A DNA stretch of 64,000 nucleotides. Origin: Acidocella sp. GTDB taxonomy: Bacteria; Pseudomonadota; Alphaproteobacteria; Acetobacterales; Acetobacteraceae. Below the pieces are notes generated by a model, which worked only from the letters and a program-made list of their open reading frames with translations, was not told the origin of the DNA and searched no databases. The translations under genes and the position numbers were made by a program. Positions 46,501 to 56,054 of the stretch are shown here, piece after piece (position 1 is the first letter of the stretch; every line of letters starts with the position of its first letter). The stretch spans positions 46,188 through 110,187 of the forward strand of contig NZ_DAIEIF010000043.1 of NCBI RefSeq assembly GCF_027352905.1, in the 5' to 3' direction.

Positions 46501-47335
46501 GGCTGAGATTGGTCCAGTCAGTGAAGCCCTTGCCCCACCAGGCGTCGTTTTCGGCGACGCGGTGGAATTGCGGCAGATAAAACGCGAGTAGGCGGGCGCG
46601 ACGGGCGGAATGGGCAGGCGCCGGGCTGAATTCCTCGAAAAACGGCGCCGGGCGGGTGGAACGGCGCACCGCGGCGGGGATCAGCCCCTCCTGCTCCGGA
46701 CGGCGGGGGAGAAAAACCCCGCTCTCGATGTTAGCGAGGTAGTGCAGCAATGGATTCTGGCCGCGTAGATATTTGCCGTACCGGCCGAGATAGAACTTGA
46801 TGTCAAATTCCGGCGAGGGATCGCGCTCTTCCGCCACGCCGAAGGCCAGGAAATGCTCGAACGGATCGGCGCCGCCCTCGGCCACGTCACGGTTCTGGTC
46901 GAGATACCAGGCAGCGTCGAACAGCGGTACCGGGCTGACCTGGCCCGAGGTACGGCGGGGCAGAAAATGATGAAGCACGGAGGCTCCGGGAGGAAGGCCA
47001 TAGGTTTCCCGGTACCAGGCGGCGAAGAAATAAGGGCCTGGGTCGCGGCCCTCCGCCTCGCCGGCCGTGATGTAATGCAAAAGCGGATTGCCGCCATTTT
47101 CCGCCACATCCGGGTAACGGGTAAGATACCATTGCGGGTCGAAATAGGGGTTGGGGCGCGCACCCTGCCGCCAGCCCAAAGCGCAGAAATGGGCGACAGG
47201 GTCCCCCCCCGCCGCCTCCGGATATTGGGAGAGATACCATTCCGGCAAAAACAGACCGCTTTGCCGGATAATCTCGATTTCGGTCTCTAACCCGGGAATA
47301 TCCAAACGCCACCCTTCCTCGGGGAGGGGTATCAT
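43565..47335 (-). CDS. Multidomain polysaccharide glycosyltransferase (repeat - WbsX - GT4 - GT2)
   Basis: A 1256-residue protein with four parts. Residues about 28-205 hold five ~37-residue repeats built on 'FDPQWYLTRYPDVAENGGNPLLHYITAG' variants (WYLSQYP, WYLTRYP, WYRETYG, WYLDQNR, FYLGRYG). Residues about 248-600 are a WbsX/GH99-like domain ('ARLLAFYLPQFHRVAEND', 'WWGKGFTDWTNL', 'WANENWTRRWDG', 'NAWNEWAEGAFLEPD'). Residues about 603-935 are a GT4-type transferase ('GAGFGHIRKGFDLFLQLARR', 'TSREDPMPTVVMEALACGMP'). The last ~290 are a GT2 domain ('SAVVLNFNYAAHLPERLESI', 'LLDDASTDDSLA', 'CEADDAAHP'). The likely role is assembly of a surface polysaccharide, possibly rhamnose-containing given rfbBACD directly downstream. 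No signal peptide. The number and kind of sugars added cannot be told. Confidence 0.9.
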   Translation of the reverse strand: MIPLPEEGWRLDIPGLETEIEIIRQSGLFLPEWYLSQYPEAAGGDPVAHFCALGWRQGARPNPYFDPQWYLTRYPDVAENGGNPLLHYITAGEAEGRDPGPYFFAAWYRETYGLPPGASVLHHFLPRRTSGQVSPVPLFDAAWYLDQNRDVAEGGADPFEHFLAFGVAEERDPSPEFDIKFYLGRYGKYLRGQNPLLHYLANIESGVFLPRRPEQEGLIPAAVRRSTRPAPFFEEFSPAPAHSARRARLLAFYLPQFHRVAENDAWWGKGFTDWTNLSRAMPRFVGHVQPRIPRDLGHYSLDDPTTLRRQVEMAKAAGLSGFVFYYYWFNRHRLLEKPLEQFLADSSLDISFCAMWANENWTRRWDGMEREVLIAQEYREEDDEALLASFARLFADPRYIRIETRPLLMIYRAGLIPDALARIRKWRILFERNHGERPLLVMAQSMGDDYDPTPYGLDGAVEFPPHKLSQATSRINDTLDLLDPDFSATVHDYQTLAETSLALPVPDYPLIKTIVPGWDNDPRREGRGLALHNVTPAKYQAWLERLIAYTADHPFYGQKLICVNAWNEWAEGAFLEPDVHAGAAFLNATARAVCEREAGDLTAGILLVGHDAQAHGAQLLLLHIARQLKRQWGIKIHLLLLGVGPLLGRYYEVADVTVAYDKTLIGHHINQYRMMGIRHAIVNSAASARVVPWAEARNIESVLLIHELPQLLKEYNLEIQARLGGAAARRLIFSSAYAADKFRAAVGLDGGNETVLPQGNYQRIGFDPLARARIRAGLGLADSDFFILGAGFGHIRKGFDLFLQLARRLGARRADVHFLWAGDIESKLKTYLEPEMAALARAGRFTHIPFTEQVGGYFSAADVLALTSREDPMPTVVMEALACGMPCTAFGESGGVPELLGAVGGGYVARPGDLDDYQAGLEALLDHDQLKALRPRLMHVAERRFDFAVYVDELLRLAAPGLCRISAVVLNFNYAAHLPERLESIFAQTYPIQEIILLDDASTDDSLATAEAVAARAEREVKILANRRNSGSVFAQWRRAAMAARGDYIWLCEADDAAHPTLLARLVEAMERAGDALCAFSDSRAVDAAGRELMPSYQSYYFQSGIRDLAASASWEAFAFAEKFLAVRNLIPNVSAVLWRREALLKALAGVPDLEEWKLAGDWRLYLAALTGQEGRVAYEAAPLNTHRRHEAGVTARLDPAAHLAEIARLHAIAATALGLDEAAQAAQRAYRAELKAQFARAKNKPAAPVARRRKV

Positions 47336-47359
47336 GAAGGCCCGGCCGGGACCAGCCCG

Positions 47360-49195
<1,836 letters not shown>

Positions 49196-49340
49196 CGGAA
49201 CTACCTATCGGAAAGAGCAAACCGGCCAAACCGGCACGCCATGGGCGCGCCGGACTGGCCGGATGCTCGAAAGCTGAATTGGCCCCTCCATAGCTATATT
49301 GCGCCGCGAAAGCGAGGACAAAACGCTGATGGAGAAGCAT

Positions 49341-49358
49341 GGGCGCCTTGCGGCGCCC
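49341..49358. terminator. Hairpin downstream of the Gly/Ser/Met repeat protein
   Basis: A perfect inverted repeat GGGCGCC-TTGC-GGCGCCC lies 7 bp beyond the stop of the minus-strand repeat-protein gene. No T-run follows, so it is a possible Rho-assisted or mRNA-stabilising hairpin rather than a proven terminator. Confidence 0.35.
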
Positions 49359-49365
49359 GTGCCGC

Positions 49366-50319
49366 TCAGGTGGCGGGAGGAACAGCGGCCCCGGAAGACC
49401 CGTTGGGATAACGCATGGAACCGGGATGAGAGGCGGAACCGCCCTGATTCGTATTCATCCCGCCGTTCATTCCGCTGCTCATCCCATTGCTGTCGCCGCC
49501 GGCGCTCGCTTGCTGCAAAGCGGACTCGGTGGCTTGGAGCGCGTTCGCGCTATCATGGGCGCGGAGGGCGGCGCGGGCCTGCTGGATGGAGGTAACCGCA
49601 GGAGAGTTATCCACTGGCGATGGGTTGGACTGGTCCACCGCCCGGGTTAACAAGCGCGTTTCAGCCCGGGAGAGGGCTTCCTCAGCCTGGCTGTAATTAT
49701 GCGCGGAGATCGCGCTTTTGGCGATATCGAGATAAGCGGTGGCGCTCGCATTCTCAGGCAGGGCATGGCTACCGCCCATACGATGCCAGGGATGAGCGTT
49801 GGAGGATTGGGGCCCCGCGGCGCCTGAACCCATTCCGGATGAGCCGGTCCCCATCCCGCTGGCCGCGCCGCCCGAACCGGTGGCGCCACCGCTGCCCATA
49901 CCTGACCCGCCATTCATCCCCGAGCCGGCGCCATTCATCCCCGAGCCGGCGCCGTTCATACCCGAGCCGGTGCTGCCGTTCATGCCCGAGCCGGTGCTGC
50001 CGTTCATGCCTGAGCCGGTGCTGCCATTCATACCCGAGCCGGTGCTGCCGCTCATCCCTGAACTCGTGCCGCCGCTCATCCCCGTGCCCGTGCTGCCAGC
50101 TTGGCCGGAGCCGTTATCCATGCCCGTCCCGCCGCTCATTCCAGACCCAGCGGTGCCTTGAGAAGAAGGCGCGGTAGCGCCAGGCGCGCCGCCCGGCGGG
50201 GTCTCGCTCGGCGCGGCCACTGAGCCGTCCGGCGAGGGCGAGGTGGTGCTGGTCTGGGCGCAGGCGAGGCCCGTTGTCATGAACAAAGCGGCGGCCGAAG
50301 CCATCCAAATGGAACGCAT
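49366..50319 (-). CDS. Secreted Gly/Ser/Met-rich repeat protein, hypothetical
   Basis: A 317-residue exported protein. The N-terminus 'MRSIWMASAAALFMTTGLACAQ' is a signal peptide (cleavage probably after ACA). About residues 50-165 are low complexity, dominated by tandem 'GSTGSGMN' and 'GAGSGMN' units. The C-terminal part (about 175-275) is a helical domain, 'ATAYLDIAKSAISAHNYSQAEEALSRAETRLLTRA' and 'SIQQARAALRAHDSANALQATESALQQA', like small secreted proteins with paired helices. ATG 50319 is chosen from an AAAGGAG 8 nt upstream. No named family is recognised for the whole protein. Its repeats are Cys-free and could be flexible or metal-contacting through Met. Function unknown. Confidence 0.75.
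   Translation of the reverse strand: MRSIWMASAAALFMTTGLACAQTSTTSPSPDGSVAAPSETPPGGAPGATAPSSQGTAGSGMSGGTGMDNGSGQAGSTGTGMSGGTSSGMSGSTGSGMNGSTGSGMNGSTGSGMNGSTGSGMNGAGSGMNGAGSGMNGGSGMGSGGATGSGGAASGMGTGSSGMGSGAAGPQSSNAHPWHRMGGSHALPENASATAYLDIAKSAISAHNYSQAEEALSRAETRLLTRAVDQSNPSPVDNSPAVTSIQQARAALRAHDSANALQATESALQQASAGGDSNGMSSGMNGGMNTNQGGSASHPGSMRYPNGSSGAAVPPAT
49899..50110 (-). repeat. In-frame 21/24-nt tandem repeats inside the secreted protein gene
   Basis: The minus strand encodes four near-identical 8-residue GSTGSGMN units (24 nt) and two 7-residue GAGSGMN units (21 nt), with diverged copies on both sides. All unit lengths are multiples of three, so copy-number change would keep the frame. The DNA copies are nearly identical on the plus strand, e.g. 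CATGCCCGAGCCGGTGCTGC. Confidence 0.85.
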
Positions 50320-50495
50320 GAGGGTTTCTCCTTTTTGGTCTGTTCCGGCACGATGGTCCGGTGGTCTACTCAAAAACTGGGGGGCCTGCGGGAGATGCCA
50401 AGATCGAAAGGGCTTGAGATTGGATTAAAGCCTTGTCATTCCCCCAGTGAGCGGTGGTTGCAGAGGCGAAAATCCGGTTCTAGAGCAGGCTCATC

Positions 50496-52079
50496 ATGAA
50501 TGAGATGGCATCCCCCCAGCCGAGCTGGCCCTTCCGTGAAGCCGAACGCATCGCCGAGCGCTTGAGGCAGAAGGGCAAGACGGAGGCGCTATTCGAAACG
50601 GGCTACGGCCCCTCCGGCTTGCCGCATATCGGCACCTTCGGCGAGGTGGCGCGGACGAGCTGGGTGCGCCACGCCTTCTCCGAACTGACAGGCATGAAAT
50701 CCCGCCTCATCGCCTTCTCGGACGATATGGATGGGCTGCGCAAAGTGCCGGACAACGTGCCAAACAAGGAGATGCTGCGCCAGCATCTCGGCAAGCCGCT
50801 GACCCGCATCCCCGACCCGTTCGGAAAATTCGAGAGTTTCGGGGCGCATAATAACAACATGCTCCAGGAGTTCCTGCGGGCTTTCGGCTTCGAGTTCGAG
50901 TTCGCCTCCGCCAACGATTATTACGCCTCGGGCCGGTTCGACGACGCGCTGCTGCACGTGCTGCGCCATCACGACCAGATTACCCGCATCATCCTGCCCA
51001 CTCTGGGCGATGAAAGGCGGGCGACCTATTCGCCCATTCTGCCCATCCATCCCCGCACCGGGGTCGTGATGCAGGTTCCCATCGAAAAGGTGGACCCAGA
51101 TCACGGCACGGTGTTCTGGCGCGATCCAGAGACTGGCGTGCGCTTCGAGACCTCCGTGCTCGGCGGCCAGGCCAAGCTGCAATGGAAGGCGGATTGGGCG
51201 ATGCGCTGGTACGCGCTGGATGTGGATTATGAGATGTCCGGCAAAGATCTCATCGAGAGCGTCAAACTGTCCTCCGCCATTTGCCGGGCGCTGGGCAAGG
51301 AGCCGCCGGTCACCTTCACCTATGAATTATTCCTTGACGAGAAAGGGCAGAAAATCTCCAAATCCAAGGGCAACGGCCTCTCGATCGAGCAATGGCTGAT
51401 CTACGCGCCCAAGGAGAGCCTCGCCCAGTTCATGTATCACGCGCCGCAGCGCGCCAAGCGCCTGTTCTTCGACGTGATTCCCCGCGCCACGGATGAATAC
51501 ATCGCCAATGTCGCGGCGCTGCCCATAGCGGCTGACCCGCACGCCAACCCGGCCTGGCATATCCATGCCGGCAAGCTGCCCGAGCATGGGGGTTCACCCA
51601 TCAGCTTCACCATGCTGCTCAACCTCGCCTCGGTGAGCAATGCCGACAATCCGGAGATGCTCTGGGGCTTCATCCGCGCCTATATACCGGGGGCGAATGC
51701 CGAGACCTACCCTTTTCTGGCCGAACTCGTGCATCACGCCATCGCCTATAACCGGGATTTCGTGGCGCCGAAGCGCCGCTACCGCTCCCCGACGGAGGTG
51801 GAGCGAGCGGCGCTGGAGGATCTCGCCCGCAGCCTGAAAGCCGGGGAACAATCCCAGCACCCTGGCGCGACCGAGGCGGAGCGGTTGCAGAATCTGGTTT
51901 ACGCCGTGGGCAAGCGTCATCCCTTCCAGCCCCTCAAAGCTTGGTTCGACTGCCTGTACCAGGTGCTGCTCGGCACGCCGGAAGGGCCGCGCTTCGGCGG
52001 GTTCATCGCCCTCTACGGGGTGGAGCGGACCATCGCGCTGATCGAAGCCAGCCTTGCCCGGGTGGAGACGGCGGCCTGA
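50496..52079 (+). CDS. lysK: Lysyl-tRNA synthetase, class I
   Basis: A 527-residue class I (archaeal/alphaproteobacterial type) lysyl-tRNA synthetase. 'ETGYGPSGLPHIGTFGEVAR' is the HIGH-region signature, 'DDMDGLRKVPDNVPN' is typical of the family, and 'DEKGQKISKSKGNGLS' is the KMSKS loop. A helical anticodon-binding domain completes it. Many alphaproteobacteria carry this enzyme instead of class II LysS. The ATG at 50496 is used; ATG at 50505 is an alternative. The next gene starts within or a few bases after its stop, and an aldehyde dehydrogenase follows, so the three may share a transcript. Confidence 0.97.
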   Translation: MNEMASPQPSWPFREAERIAERLRQKGKTEALFETGYGPSGLPHIGTFGEVARTSWVRHAFSELTGMKSRLIAFSDDMDGLRKVPDNVPNKEMLRQHLGKPLTRIPDPFGKFESFGAHNNNMLQEFLRAFGFEFEFASANDYYASGRFDDALLHVLRHHDQITRIILPTLGDERRATYSPILPIHPRTGVVMQVPIEKVDPDHGTVFWRDPETGVRFETSVLGGQAKLQWKADWAMRWYALDVDYEMSGKDLIESVKLSSAICRALGKEPPVTFTYELFLDEKGQKISKSKGNGLSIEQWLIYAPKESLAQFMYHAPQRAKRLFFDVIPRATDEYIANVAALPIAADPHANPAWHIHAGKLPEHGGSPISFTMLLNLASVSNADNPEMLWGFIRAYIPGANAETYPFLAELVHHAIAYNRDFVAPKRRYRSPTEVERAALEDLARSLKAGEQSQHPGATEAERLQNLVYAVGKRHPFQPLKAWFDCLYQVLLGTPEGPRFGGFIALYGVERTIALIEASLARVETAA

Positions 52080-52083
52080 AGGC

Positions 52084-53040
52084 TTGCGCCGGCTCACCAA
52101 ATTTCTGCCTCCGGCTCTGGGCCTGCTGCTGCTGGCGGGCATCGGCCTCGGGTTGCGCGGGTTTCTCAGAAATACCAGCCTGGGAGACGTCTTCGCCGCC
52201 TTCGCCGCCACGCCCGTCCCGGACGTGCTGCGGGCGCTGGGGCTGCTCACCGTCTCCTTCTGCATCATGGCGGCCTATGATCTGCCCGGGGTAAAATTCG
52301 CGCGCCGTACGGGAGAGTGTCCGCCTTTGCCGTTTTACCGCGTCGGCCTCGCTTCTTTTTGCGCCTACGCGCTGAGCCACGTGTTAGGCGCCACGGCGCT
52401 GAGCGCGGCGGCCATCCGCCTGCGCTTCTATTCTCATTGGGGCGTGCCCCCCGCCGGGTTGGGGCGGATCGTCGCCCTATCGGGGTCCAGCTTCTCACTT
52501 GGCATCGCCACTCTGCTCGGCGCGCTGCTGCTGGCCGACCCTGGAGCCGTGCCGCTGCCGGGCGATATGGCGCCGCCCTTGCTGCGGCTGGCCGGCGCGC
52601 TGTTGCTGGCCGTGCCGGCGGCCTATGTCGGGCTGGCGAGGCGGTTCGATTCGGTCAGGATCTTCGGGCGGCGCATCGCCCTGCCGGGACCGCGCATCGC
52701 CGTGGCGCAGACCATTCTCTCCTGCCTGGACATCGCCTGCTCCTGCGCCATACTTCATACGGTGCTGCCGCCCGCCCCTGGCCTCTCCTACCCCGTCACG
52801 CTCAGCCTTTACGCCGGGGCCTTCATGGCCGGGTCGGCCTCCGGCCTGCCGGGCGGGGTAGGCGTGTTCGATTCCGTGTTGCTACTCGGCTTTTCGGACT
52901 ACCTCTCTGCCTCCGACGCGCTGGGCGCCATCCTGCTGTTCCGGGTGATGTACTTTCTGGCCCCGGCCAGCTTCGCCGGGCTATGCTATATGGGGCATGA
53001 ATTCTGGATCCATGTTTTTTTAAGAGACGGAAAAAAATGA
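52084..53040 (+). CDS. LPG-synthase-like (UPF0104/AglD) integral membrane protein
   Basis: A protein of about 318 residues with eight or so hydrophobic segments in the pattern of the MprF N-terminal flippase domain and UPF0104/AglD2 proteins. Key stretches are 'YALSHVLGATALSAAAIRLRFYSHWGV' and 'AGAFMAGSASGLPGGVGVFDSVLLLGF', the latter with the conserved PGGxGVFD-type loop. No DUF2156 aminoacyl-transfer domain is attached, so it cannot itself lysinylate lipids. The start is a TTG at 52084 or 52054; neither has a good Shine-Dalgarno and no ATG/GTG exists near. It follows lysK by only 4 bp and overlaps the aldehyde dehydrogenase (ATGA, 53037-53040). Confidence 0.85.
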   Translation: MRRLTKFLPPALGLLLLAGIGLGLRGFLRNTSLGDVFAAFAATPVPDVLRALGLLTVSFCIMAAYDLPGVKFARRTGECPPLPFYRVGLASFCAYALSHVLGATALSAAAIRLRFYSHWGVPPAGLGRIVALSGSSFSLGIATLLGALLLADPGAVPLPGDMAPPLLRLAGALLLAVPAAYVGLARRFDSVRIFGRRIALPGPRIAVAQTILSCLDIACSCAILHTVLPPAPGLSYPVTLSLYAGAFMAGSASGLPGGVGVFDSVLLLGFSDYLSASDALGAILLFRVMYFLAPASFAGLCYMGHEFWIHVFLRDGKK

Positions 53041-54425
53041 ACCTACAACAGACGATTTCTCCGGTGGATGGCAGCATCTATGTCGAACGGCCTTATGCCA
53101 GCCCGGCGGTCATCTCCGCGACGCTGGACCGCGCGCGGGCGGCGCAGGCGATATGGAAGAGCACCAGCCTCGCCGAGCGCGCCGCCATCGCGCATAAATT
53201 CTGCGACGCGCTGCTGGCGCGCGCCCACGAAATCGGCCTTGAAATTTGCTGGCAGATGGGCCGGCCCATCGCCCAGGCGCCGAACGAGGCGCGCACCGGG
53301 GTGGAACGCGCCCGCTTCATGATCGACGAGGCGGAGGCCGGCCTGGCCAGCCACGACCCCGGACCCAAGCCCGGCTTCAAGCGCTACATCAAGCGCGAGC
53401 CGCTGGGGGTGGTCTATGTCATAGCCCCTTGGAATTATCCCATTCTGACCACGGTCAATTCGGTGATCCCGGCGATCATGGCGGGCAATGCCGTGGTGCT
53501 CAAACACTCGCCTCAGACGCCCTTGGTGGCGGAGCGCTTCGCCGAATGCTTCGCGGAGGCGGGGCTGCCCAAAGGCGTGTTCCAGGTGCTGCATTTGACC
53601 CATGAGGATGCCGAGGGCTTGATCCGCGATTCACGGGTGAATCATGTCGCCTTCACCGGTTCCGTCGCCACTGGGCACAAGGTGCAGCGCGCCGCTGCCG
53701 AGCGATTCATCTCCGTGGGGCTGGAACTGGGGGGCAAGGACCCCGGCTATGTCCGCGCCGATGCCGATGTGGCCTTCGCGGTGGAGAATTTGATCGACGG
53801 GGCCTTCTTCAATTCCGGCCAATGCTGTTGCGGAATCGAGCGGCTTTATCTGCACGAGGCGGTTTACGATGAGTTCATCGAGCGCGCGGTAGCGATGGCG
53901 AATGGCTACCGGCTGGGCGATCCCACCCGCCAGGACACCAATCTTGGCCCGGTGGTGAATACCCGGGCGGCGGAGTTCATTCGCGGCCAGGTGGCGGAAG
54001 CCGTGGCTGAGGGGGCGCGCACGCTGGTGGATACCAGCCGGTTCGAGCTCGACCGCCCCGGCAGCACCTATGTGGCGCCGCAAATTCTGGTCGATGTCAA
54101 TCATTCGATGCGGGTGATGACGGAGGAGACGTTCGGCCCCATCGTCGGGGTCATGAAGGTACGCTCCGACGCCGAGGCGCTGCGGCTGATGAACGACACG
54201 CCTTACGGGCTGACAGCCGCCATTTTCACCCGTGACGCCGAGGCGGCGGAGACGCTGGGCGAGCAGATCGAGACCGGGACCGTGTTTCTCAACCGTTGCG
54301 ACGCGTTGGACCCCGCTTTGCCCTGGGTGGGTGTGAAGGATAGCGGGCGGGGCTACACCCTCTCCCGCTGGGGATACGAGACGCTGACCCGGCCCAAGGC
54401 GTTTCATCTGCGCCTGCCGGAATGA
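53037..54425 (+). CDS. NAD(P)-dependent aldehyde dehydrogenase
   Basis: A 462-residue aldehyde dehydrogenase superfamily protein. 'VIAPWNYPILTTVNSVIPAIMAGNAVVLKHSPQTP' is the cofactor-binding region, 'FTGSVATGHKV' the glycine motif, 'LELGGKDPGYV' holds the general base Glu, 'FFNSGQCCCGIERLY' the catalytic Cys, and 'EETFGPIVGV' and 'DSGRGYTLSRWG' finish the domain. It resembles the group near succinate-semialdehyde and related short-chain aldehyde dehydrogenases; the substrate is not set by sequence. Its ATG overlaps the stop of the upstream membrane-protein gene. Confidence 0.95.
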   Translation: MNLQQTISPVDGSIYVERPYASPAVISATLDRARAAQAIWKSTSLAERAAIAHKFCDALLARAHEIGLEICWQMGRPIAQAPNEARTGVERARFMIDEAEAGLASHDPGPKPGFKRYIKREPLGVVYVIAPWNYPILTTVNSVIPAIMAGNAVVLKHSPQTPLVAERFAECFAEAGLPKGVFQVLHLTHEDAEGLIRDSRVNHVAFTGSVATGHKVQRAAAERFISVGLELGGKDPGYVRADADVAFAVENLIDGAFFNSGQCCCGIERLYLHEAVYDEFIERAVAMANGYRLGDPTRQDTNLGPVVNTRAAEFIRGQVAEAVAEGARTLVDTSRFELDRPGSTYVAPQILVDVNHSMRVMTEETFGPIVGVMKVRSDAEALRLMNDTPYGLTAAIFTRDAEAAETLGEQIETGTVFLNRCDALDPALPWVGVKDSGRGYTLSRWGYETLTRPKAFHLRLPE

Positions 54426-54435
54426 AACCGGGCGC

Positions 54436-54459
54436 GCCGCCAACCGTGGGGCTGGCGGC
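54436..54459. terminator. Hairpin between convergent aldehyde dehydrogenase and rpsO
   Basis: A perfect 7-bp stem GCCGCCA/TGGCGGC with a 10-nt loop sits in the 42-bp gap between the two stop codons. No T-run is present; a bidirectional transcript end is plausible. Confidence 0.4.
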
Positions 54460-54467
54460 CGCACAGT

Positions 54468-54737
54468 TCAGCGGCGGAGGTTGAGCCGCCCGATGAGATC
54501 CTGATAGCGCTTCACGTTCTTGCGCTTCAGATAGTCGAGCAGCGAGCGGCGCTGACCGACCAGCACCAGCAGGCCACGGCGGGAATGATAATCCTTGGCG
54601 TGGGTCTTGAGATGTTCGGTGAGATTGGAGATGCGCTCGGAGAGCAGGGCCACCTGCACCTCGGGGGAGCCGGTATCGTTGGCCGCGGTCGCGTAGTCCT
54701 TGATGAGCTCCGCGCGGCGCTCTGGGGTGATCGACAT
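54468..54737 (-). CDS. rpsO: 30S ribosomal protein S15
   Basis: An 89-residue S15, which binds 16S rRNA and bridges to 23S rRNA. The sequence '[18 protein letters not shown]', '[16 protein letters not shown]', '[30 protein letters not shown]' and '[12 protein letters not shown]' is near-canonical. ATG 54737 follows AAGGAA by 8 nt. It is 23 bp after truB, the widespread truB-rpsO order; pnp, which usually follows, is not here, since a convergent aldehyde dehydrogenase takes its place. Confidence 0.98.
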   Translation of the reverse strand: MSITPERRAELIKDYATAANDTGSPEVQVALLSERISNLTEHLKTHAKDYHSRRGLLVLVGQRRSLLDYLKRKNVKRYQDLIGRLNLRR

Positions 54738-54760
54738 CGGGATGTTCCTTGTCAAAACGG

Positions 54761-55684
54761 TTAAAACAAGCGCTCGGGCTTCAGCCAACCCTCGGAGAGC
54801 CGGGCCATGGCCTTCACGCGCCCCGCCGCCATCACGCGCACCAGCCCCTCATCGGGGTTGGCGGCATCCGGAATCCGCCCCATCAGCTCGACCAAGCTAA
54901 GTGCTTGGCCTTGCGAAAGGGCAAAAAACTCCGCTTGGCTCAGGGCCAGTGCCGGGATGTCGTCCAGCGCGGTCTCGAGCGGCAGCAGGGTTTCGGCAAG
55001 AGTGGCGGGGTTCTGCGCCGGATCCAGGAAAAAGTCCAGGGGATGGGCCATGTTTTCCCGGAACGGCCCCACCCGCAGCCGGCGCAGGGCCGCGATATGC
55101 CCGACCGTACCGCAGGCACGCGCGAGGTCACGGGCCAGAGCGCGCATGTAAACCCCTTTACCGGACCGCACCTCGAAGACGGCGTGATCCGCGTCCGGCC
55201 TCGCGATCAGCGTGAAGCGGTCCACCTGGGCTGGCCGGGGTGGCAATTCCGGCGGGCGGCCCTCGCGCGCCAGATCATAGGCGCGCTCGCCCTCTACCTT
55301 AAGGGCGGAGAAAACCGGCGGCACCTGCATGATGCGGCCGGTGAAGCGGGGCAGCGCGGCGAGAATTTCGGCATCGCCGGGCCGGATGTCAGAGGTGGCG
55401 ATGACATCGCCCTCGGCGTCGTCCGTATCCCGAGCCTCGCCGAATTTGAGGGTGAAATGATAGATCTTGGTACTGTCCATCACATAGGGCACGGTTTTGG
55501 TCGCCGCGCCGAAGGCGAGCGGCAGAACGCCGGTGGCCAACGGGTCGAGCGTGCCACCATGCCCGGCTTTCTGCGCGTCGAGGGCGCGCTTGACCTTGTT
55601 CAGAGCCTGGGTACTGGTGATGCCTTGCGGCTTATCGAGAATGATCCAGCCGTCGAGTTTGCGGCCTTTTTTCTGCCGGGCCAT
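54761..55684 (-). CDS. truB: tRNA pseudouridine(55) synthase
   Basis: A 307-residue enzyme that makes pseudouridine 55 in the T-loop of tRNAs. '[23 protein letters not shown]' opens it, '[21 protein letters not shown]' carries the catalytic Asp47, and '[20 protein letters not shown]' and '[18 protein letters not shown]' are further TruB signatures. It lies directly upstream of rpsO. An rbfA gene often precedes truB, but upstream here is instead the muconolactone-isomerase-like gene. Confidence 0.97.
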   Translation of the reverse strand: MARQKKGRKLDGWIILDKPQGITSTQALNKVKRALDAQKAGHGGTLDPLATGVLPLAFGAATKTVPYVMDSTKIYHFTLKFGEARDTDDAEGDVIATSDIRPGDAEILAALPRFTGRIMQVPPVFSALKVEGERAYDLAREGRPPELPPRPAQVDRFTLIARPDADHAVFEVRSGKGVYMRALARDLARACGTVGHIAALRRLRVGPFRENMAHPLDFFLDPAQNPATLAETLLPLETALDDIPALALSQAEFFALSQGQALSLVELMGRIPDAANPDEGLVRVMAAGRVKAMARLSEGWLKPERLF

Positions 55685-55778
55685 GTCGTCCTATGCAAGA
55701 TGATGGCGCCGCTGATAAAGGGGCGCCGGGCGGGGCGCAACCCGCGCCGTCCGCGGGGCAGCAGGGCCCGGCCTGGCT

Positions 55779-56054
55779 TCAGAGCCGGGCCGGATGCCGG
55801 GCGAGCGGCGTGACCGTGGTAGTAATGTATGGAAAGAGCGGCAACGCGGAGACCAGGCGGTGCAATTCGTCGGCATCCGCGCAATCAACGATCGAGATAT
55901 TGGCATAGCGCCCCGCCACGCGCCACATTTGCGGCCATTTGCCCTCCCGCTGATATTGCTGGACCTGCGCCGTCTCCCGCGCTCGCAGATCGTTGGCCTT
56001 CTCCTCTGGCATATCGGGCGGCAGATTGATCTCGATATAAAGGTGAAACAGCAT
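55779..56054 (-). CDS. Muconolactone delta-isomerase-family protein
   Basis: A 91-residue ferredoxin-like fold protein: 'MLFHLYIEINLPPDMPEEKANDLRARE' and 'GKWPQMWRVAGRYANISIVDCADADELHRLVSALPLFPY' match the CatC family, which isomerises muconolactone in the beta-ketoadipate pathway. The ATG at 56054 is set by a GGGAGGAAAA just upstream. No other catechol-pathway gene (catA, catB, pcaD) is in the window, so the physiological role may differ. A GCCCGGC/GCCGGGC inverted repeat spans its stop codon (55766-55790). Confidence 0.87.
   Translation of the reverse strand: MLFHLYIEINLPPDMPEEKANDLRARETAQVQQYQREGKWPQMWRVAGRYANISIVDCADADELHRLVSALPLFPYITTTVTPLARHPARL

Noticed and set aside
49899..50110. Regular 21-24-nt repeats as a possible CRISPR array
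   Set aside because: There are no unique spacers between copies, the units are in frame with a signal-peptide protein, and no cas genes are present.
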